10,578 nucleotides of DNA from Candidatus Babelota bacterium. GTDB lineage: Bacteria > Babelota > Babeliae > Babelales > JAUPTZ01. A program made the position numbers and the translations under genes. Every line of letters begins with the position of its first letter. The first letter of the stretch is position 1. The notes beneath the pieces are model-generated. The model made no database searches, was not told where the DNA came from, and saw only the letters and a list, made by a program, of their open reading frames with translations. Location: assembly GCA_030917105.1 (NCBI GenBank), contig JAUPVI010000023.1, positions 1 to 10,578 of the forward strand. The letters are read 5' to 3'. Below are positions 6,848 through 10,578 of this stretch, one piece after another.

Positions 6848-7810
6848 CTATTTGATGATGATGTGATCATGAACACTTTCAAGCGAAGGATCACTTCGTA
6901 CCGCACTCACCACACGAGAAATATCAATATCTGCTAAATCCTGCTCTGCGCACAAAGCGCGATTAATCGTAAAGCCATACACATTCGGCAAACATTCAAT
7001 CGACATCGTCGCCGGCGATTCACCGCGAATAAGAATGCGTTTTACCATCTCAAAGGCTTCCGCTGCGACAGGAGTGGGATTGTCAGCAAAAGTCAGCGCT
7101 GATTCATCCAGTCCGTCAAGGGAGCCGGCCAGCATCGTCACGCCATATTTCGACGCAATTTTGCCAAAAGCCGCCCCGTAAGAAACCAACAGATCCCCTT
7201 CCAAGTACATCAGAACGTCGTGACCAGAAAGCAGCGATTCAATTTTCAACAGCGTATCACTGACATTGTCTATCGGAAGCAAGGTCACCTCCTGCCCCGT
7301 AAGCGCACAACGTTTCCTAATACTTTCCGCATATTTTTCATTACCATCTGCTACCACTCCATATGGCAGCAACGCCCGCTTCCAGTCTGGTTTTGCTGCC
7401 GTCAAAAGCAAGGTTGGATCGGTCCGCACACCACCCGAAGGAGAAACCCCCGTCGCGTTCCCGCCTGGCTTCTTGAGTGAATCAACTATCTCCAACTCAA
7501 CAGGATCGATAACTCCCAGAAAAACAATTGGTATTGATGAATGCCGCCGTTTGCAAGCCTGAACAGCTGCCTGGCTACACATCCAGCCAGTAGTCACAAT
7601 CACATCAACACCGGCTTGGATTGCCGATTCACAGACCGCATTCAGCAGCACAGAATCACCACTGCCAGCCACAGAAAATTCTTTGATCGTAAACTTCCAC
7701 CAGCCGGCACTGCGGGCATCGTTTTTGACGCTCTGGATAAACGCAGTAGCCGCCTGTTCTTGATACACCCGAGACGGTATAGACACAAGGCCAATGGTAT
7801 ACGAAGCCAT
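6848..7810 (-). CDS. B3: ABC_sub_bind binding protein, anchor severed by an upstream TAG
   Basis: From ATG 7810 this encodes 320 residues that begin directly at the first strand of the binding domain (ASYTIGLVSIP). Family landmarks are all present: TIKEFSVAG (41-49), VTTGW (72-76), DPVELEIVDS (102-111), KKPGGNATGV (113-122), a lobe-two strand KRALLPYG and the C-terminal VHDHI. It is the third B-type copy, lying on the opposite strand. Unlike B1 and B2 it lacks a membrane segment as read, because the upstream in-frame segment carrying it (7838-7915) is separated by a TAG at 7835-7837. ATG 7810 has no clear Shine-Dalgarno site, whereas ATG 7915 has a good one, so the ancestral gene was probably 6848-7915. 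If expressed from 7810 the protein would stay in the cytoplasm. It follows the HPDK gene in the same operon. Ligand unknown. Confidence 0.75.
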   Translation of the reverse strand: MASYTIGLVSIPSRVYQEQAATAFIQSVKNDARSAGWWKFTIKEFSVAGSGDSVLLNAVCESAIQAGVDVIVTTGWMCSQAAVQACKRRHSSIPIVFLGVIDPVELEIVDSLKKPGGNATGVSPSGGVRTDPTLLLTAAKPDWKRALLPYGVVADGNEKYAESIRKRCALTGQEVTLLPIDNVSDTLLKIESLLSGHDVLMYLEGDLLVSYGAAFGKIASKYGVTMLAGSLDGLDESALTFADNPTPVAAEAFEMVKRILIRGESPATMSIECLPNVYGFTINRALCAEQDLADIDISRVVSAVRSDPSLESVHDHIIIK

Positions 7811-7837
7811 CGCGGCAGGCTCTCTTGTGCCAACCTA

Positions 7838-7915
7838 CCACCAAAAACATATATATACGCCAACGTGCATGATTATTGCCAGTAAAACTATAAGTTTTGT
7901 GCGAGTGAGCTCCAT
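7838..7915 (-). pseudogene. Detached N-terminal membrane segment of B3
   Basis: ATG 7915 is preceded by AAGGAG (7926-7931 on the minus strand, 10-base spacer) and opens a 26-codon frame encoding a hydrophobic helix (KLIVLLAIIMHVGVYICFWW) after a short basic start. It runs in frame with B3 but ends at TAG 7835-7837, nine codons before ATG 7810. Its length and place match the anchors of B1 and B2, so it is best read as the original start of B3, now cut off by a nonsense codon or a sequence error. Confidence 0.65.
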
Positions 7916-7925
7916 ATCTTTATTA

Positions 7926-7931
7926 CTCCTT
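7926..7931 (-). promoter_or_regulatory. Ribosome binding site of B3, touching the upstream stop codon
   Basis: AAGGAG on the minus strand shares bases with the TAA (7930-7932) that ends the HPDK gene and lies 10 bases before ATG 7915. This arrangement is typical of translational coupling and supports both the operon and 7915 as the original start. Confidence 0.6.
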
Positions 7932-8724
7932 AGGCAGCACAGTCGACGCGTTCTTTATTCGGATCAACCGCTGCGTTAAATGTTCCGTACAGTAAGTCAT
8001 ACGCTGCCGTCGCTCTCTCACGGTCAAGCCGTGGATTTGGTTCTGTTGCGTAATTGAGGCGCTGCTGAAACTTATCGTACATCGCACGTACTTCAGCAGG
8101 GCTTTTCGCTGTCTTATCCGGATGGCACACACAACCTGCCATTTTAAGACGTTTTCCATCAACCATACGGTCATTTGGAAATTTTTCATACGTCGCCAAG
8201 TCAGCAAATTTTGCAATTTCGCCGGCACGTGCGTAGATCAATAGCTGTTCTTGTAGCTCATCACCCCGCTTGTGAGCGTGCTCGCACACTTCTTCCTGCG
8301 TCATACCAATATTTTTATACGAAACCGCTGCAAGATATCCTTCCCACTCCTTGCGAGTTAGCTGACGTTCGCTCGCTGCTGTACTCTTTTCTGTAGTACC
8401 GCGTGCCCATTTAACCGCGAGCGCCCCGCCGCCGACACAAGCCGCACCAATGATTAATCGCTGACACCATTTTTGGAATCTCAACCATCGTTCACTATCA
8501 ATACCACCCGACACTGCGGTTGAAGCCGTCGTGCGCAACAGTGGATCCCGCAAGGAGCTCAGTGCGTATTCTGCAATGAGATACCCAGCAACCCCAAGCG
8601 CCGTGGTGGTAACAACTCCTTTTGTAAGTGGCGAGAAGGTTCCTGAATTGGTTTTTGCAGAAGCAGATGATGCAGCGAAAATGGCAAAAATTAAGATGAA
8701 AAATGTTTTTTTGAATGTGTACAT
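7930..8724 (-). CDS. Secreted or membrane protein with C-terminal J-domain-like HPDK motif
   Basis: I choose ATG 8724 (264 residues) over the longer frame from 8835, because it begins with a typical signal peptide: basic start MYTFKK, hydrophobic core, and ASA-K as likely cleavage site near residue 23. Two further hydrophobic stretches follow (about 37-55 and 88-105), so the protein may be membrane-held. The C-terminal part contains KRLKMAGCVCHPDK (191-204) followed by a charged helix (AEVRAMYDKFQQRLNYA) and a later AAYDLLYG. This resembles helices II and III of a J domain with its HPD loop, the part that stimulates Hsp70 ATPase in DnaJ proteins. The classical N-terminal DnaJ arrangement and Gly/Cys-rich regions are absent. 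If the signal peptide is genuine, the J-like part would lie outside the cytoplasm or face it through the membrane segments, which matters for which Hsp70 it could meet. It heads an operon with B3. Exact function unknown. Confidence 0.7.
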   Translation of the reverse strand: MYTFKKTFFILIFAIFAASSASAKTNSGTFSPLTKGVVTTTALGVAGYLIAEYALSSLRDPLLRTTASTAVSGGIDSERWLRFQKWCQRLIIGAACVGGGALAVKWARGTTEKSTAASERQLTRKEWEGYLAAVSYKNIGMTQEEVCEHAHKRGDELQEQLLIYARAGEIAKFADLATYEKFPNDRMVDGKRLKMAGCVCHPDKTAKSPAEVRAMYDKFQQRLNYATEPNPRLDRERATAAYDLLYGTFNAAVDPNKERVDCAA

Positions 8725-8891
8725 ACGAGTTGACCTATATTTGTGTATTAAGGCCGCTACGGTACAAGGAAATTGAGGTGAATGCAAGGTTCGGAACATC
8801 CCCGTGTTGCATGAAAAACCGCAATCTGTTAGCATGACCGCTCATTTTTCTCCCTCACATTTCAACGCGCACCAGAAGCACACAATCAGCA
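8725..8891. promoter_or_regulatory. Divergent intergenic region between the HPDK gene and dnaE
   Basis: These 167 bases separate two divergent starts and must hold promoters for both. On the plus strand TTGCAT (8807-8812), a 17-base spacer and TAGCAT (8830-8835) form the best dnaE promoter candidate (4 of 6 matches in each box), about 57 bases before the ATG. On the minus strand I see only weak AT-rich -10 candidates near 8733-8748. No RNA gene or repeat was seen. Confidence 0.35.
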
Positions 8892-10578
8892 ATGAGCCAA
8901 AAGCATTTTACCCATCTCCATCTGCATACCGAATTCTCTCTTCTTGACGGCGCTATCCGCATCCCAGACCTCATGCAACTTGCACAGGAACAAGGGTGGA
9001 AAGCAGTCGGGATGTCCGATCACGGCAACATCTTTGGCGCGGTCAAATTTTTTGAGGAAGCAAAAAAGCGCAAAATCAAACCTATCCTCGGCTGCGAAAT
9101 GTATTTTACGCCAGATGTGGCAATAAAAAACGCGCAAGAAAAATACCACCACCTGATCCTTATCGTGCAAAACCGCGAAGGCTACCAAAATCTCTGTCGC
9201 CTCATGGCGTACGCCTATCAAGATGGCTTTTACTTTAAGCCACGAATCGACTATGCCGCACTCGAAAAATTCAACAAGGGCTTAATCGTATCAACCGCCT
9301 GCCTTGGCGGCCATATTCCATCACTGATGCGCCACGGTGAACAAGACGAGGGAGAGAAATGGATTCAGTGGGGATTGGACATCTTTGGCCGCGACCGCTT
9401 TTTCCTTGAACTTATGCCAAGTGAGCTAAATATCCCTGGCTTTGAAAACAGTGAGCAAGGCAAAAAACAGGAGCGTACAAACAATCTGCTTATTGAAGCA
9501 GGCAAAAAGCTCGGTGCTGACTGTATTGTAACAGCCGATTCACACTATCTGCACCAGGCCGACCATGAGGCACACGAAATTCTGCTTGCCGTCCAAACAA
9601 AGCACCTGATGTCAGATGCTGACCGCATGACCTTTGGCGACTTTCGTGGCTACGTAAAAACACCCGAATATCTGCTTGAACAGTTTCCCAATAACCATGA
9701 TGCCATTTGGCGCACTGGCGAAATTGCCGATCGTTGTGACTTCACCTTTGAAACCGGCAAGCTGTTTTTTCCGCAATACCCCATCCCAGAAAAGCACACA
9801 GAAGCATCATTTTTTAGCGAGTTATGCCATGAGGGACTCGCCGAAATTAAGCAGAATGATCTAATCCCCAAAGAAGAATATTCGGTATATGATGCACGCC
9901 TCACTGAAGAAGTGAACCTCATCATAAAAATGGGCTACATCGGCTACTTTTTGATTGTTTCCGACTTCATTTCCTGGGCGAAAAAGAATGACATCCCGGT
10001 TGGTCCGGGACGTGGTTCTGCGGCTGGATCACTTGTTGCGTGGGCATTAAAAATTACCAACGTTGACCCCATTAAATATAACCTACTCTTTGAACGGTTT
10101 TTGAATCCGGAACGGGTCAGCATGCCCGATATCGATATCGACTTTTGTATCGATGGCCGCGAAAAAGTTATTAACTACGTAAAAGATAAATACGGCCACG
10201 ATGCCGTCTGCCAGATCATCACCTTTGGTACTATGATGGCAAAAGGTGTTATCAAGGACGTTGCCCGCACTCTTGGCTTTCCGTTTCAAGATGCTAACAA
10301 TTTGACCGATTTAGTACCGGATCAACTTAAAATTACGCTCGAAGAATGCTTAGAGCAGGAACCAAAATTTAAAGAACTTATGCAGTCAGATCCGGATATC
10401 AAGCATCTAATGGACATCTGTTTCAAGCTTGAAGGCCTTACCCGCCACGCCTCAAAGCATGCCGCTGGTGTCGTGATTTCACCAGAACCGCTCCGTAATG
10501 TACTCCCACTCTATATCCCACCAAAAACAAATGAATTGGTGACACAGTACACAATGACCGATCTTGAATCGCTCGGCT
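8892..10578 (+). CDS. dnaE: DNA polymerase III alpha subunit, N-terminal 562 residues (3' end outside the window)
   Basis: This is the replicative DNA polymerase that synthesises both chromosome strands. The visible part starts with the PHP domain (HLHLHTEFSLLDG, residues 8-20), with SDHGN (42-46), GCE (67-69), HH (86-87) and DSH (216-218) retaining the usual metal-binding positions. Many alpha subunits, such as that of E. coli, have lost several of these, so this PHP domain may be active as a proofreading exonuclease. The polymerase core follows with GPGRGSAAGS (371-380) and MPDIDIDF (411-418), whose Asp 413 and 415 correspond to the catalytic pair D401/D403 of E. coli. RHASKHAAGVVIS near residue 520 is also typical. 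The arrangement (PHP first, no N-terminal exonuclease insert) indicates the DnaE rather than the PolC type. The start ATG 8892 is fixed by homology; no clear Shine-Dalgarno site precedes it. All tryptophan codons in this part are TGG, which argues for the standard bacterial code. Confidence 0.97.
   Translation, partial: MSQKHFTHLHLHTEFSLLDGAIRIPDLMQLAQEQGWKAVGMSDHGNIFGAVKFFEEAKKRKIKPILGCEMYFTPDVAIKNAQEKYHHLILIVQNREGYQNLCRLMAYAYQDGFYFKPRIDYAALEKFNKGLIVSTACLGGHIPSLMRHGEQDEGEKWIQWGLDIFGRDRFFLELMPSELNIPGFENSEQGKKQERTNNLLIEAGKKLGADCIVTADSHYLHQADHEAHEILLAVQTKHLMSDADRMTFGDFRGYVKTPEYLLEQFPNNHDAIWRTGEIADRCDFTFETGKLFFPQYPIPEKHTEASFFSELCHEGLAEIKQNDLIPKEEYSVYDARLTEEVNLIIKMGYIGYFLIVSDFISWAKKNDIPVGPGRGSAAGSLVAWALKITNVDPIKYNLLFERFLNPERVSMPDIDIDFCIDGREKVINYVKDKYGHDAVCQIITFGTMMAKGVIKDVARTLGFPFQDANNLTDLVPDQLKITLEECLEQEPKFKELMQSDPDIKHLMDICFKLEGLTRHASKHAAGVVISPEPLRNVLPLYIPPKTNELVTQYTMTDLESLG

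Noticed and set aside
1598..7915. Naming the binding proteins after a ligand, for example TrpX-like tryptophan binding
   Set aside because: Family membership alone does not give the ligand, and the transporter partners that would help are absent.
8725..8835. Longer start (ATG 8835) for the HPDK gene
   Set aside because: The extra 37 residues would precede a clean signal peptide, which should be at the N-terminus; ATG 8724 fits better.
1..10578. tRNA, rRNA, CRISPR arrays, insertion sequences, integrase or phage genes
   Set aside because: I saw no direct-repeat array, cloverleaf, transposase-like protein or terminal inverted repeats.

Overview
The window looks like chromosomal DNA from a bacterium of moderate, slightly AT-leaning composition that uses Shine-Dalgarno sites and packs its genes closely. 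The only gene assignable with confidence to a core function is dnaE (replicative DNA polymerase III alpha subunit), which enters at the right end. Everything else is accessory-like. The mix of poorly conserved secreted or membrane proteins, a J-domain-like motif and multiplied solitary binding proteins would fit a host-associated lineage such as the Dependentiae (TM6/Babeliae). That placement is a low-confidence inference; no marker in the window proves it.

Layout, left to right. Positions 1-1290 hold the 3' part of an unrecognised plus-strand gene whose start lies outside the window; it ends in a lysine-rich tail. Positions 1291-1597 hold a doubtful 64-residue ORF with an F-box-like stretch, a hairpin and a promoter candidate. 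Positions 1598-6760 hold a plus-strand operon of five genes, all related to the ABC_sub_bind (PF04392, periplasmic binding protein fold) family. The first is a divergent soluble member. Then a two-gene module occurs twice: a soluble 'A' protein (2744, 4728) followed by a 'B' protein with one N-terminal membrane segment (3679, 5721). The genes touch or overlap, and the operon ends at a strong intrinsic terminator (6779-6829). A second operon runs towards it on the minus strand: a secreted or membrane protein with an HPDK motif (8724-7930), followed by a third B-type binding protein (6848-7810, with an older start at 7915). dnaE starts at 8892 on the plus strand, divergent from that operon.

The most notable feature is this set of six related binding proteins with no ABC permease or ATPase in view. 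Four of the six reading frames carry a lesion or conflict: an in-frame TGA exactly at a tryptophan codon in A1 (3401), a one-base deletion in B2 (near 6543-6548), an in-frame TAG cutting off the membrane anchor of B3 (7835), and a frame conflict at the start of the first gene (1598 versus 1617). The neighbouring dnaE, the HPDK gene and the left-hand gene are open over their visible lengths. This could be decay of a duplicated family, recoding, on/off variation or assembly error; raw reads and related genomes would decide. B1 (3679-4731) and A2 (4728-5711) are intact and serve as templates for reading the others.
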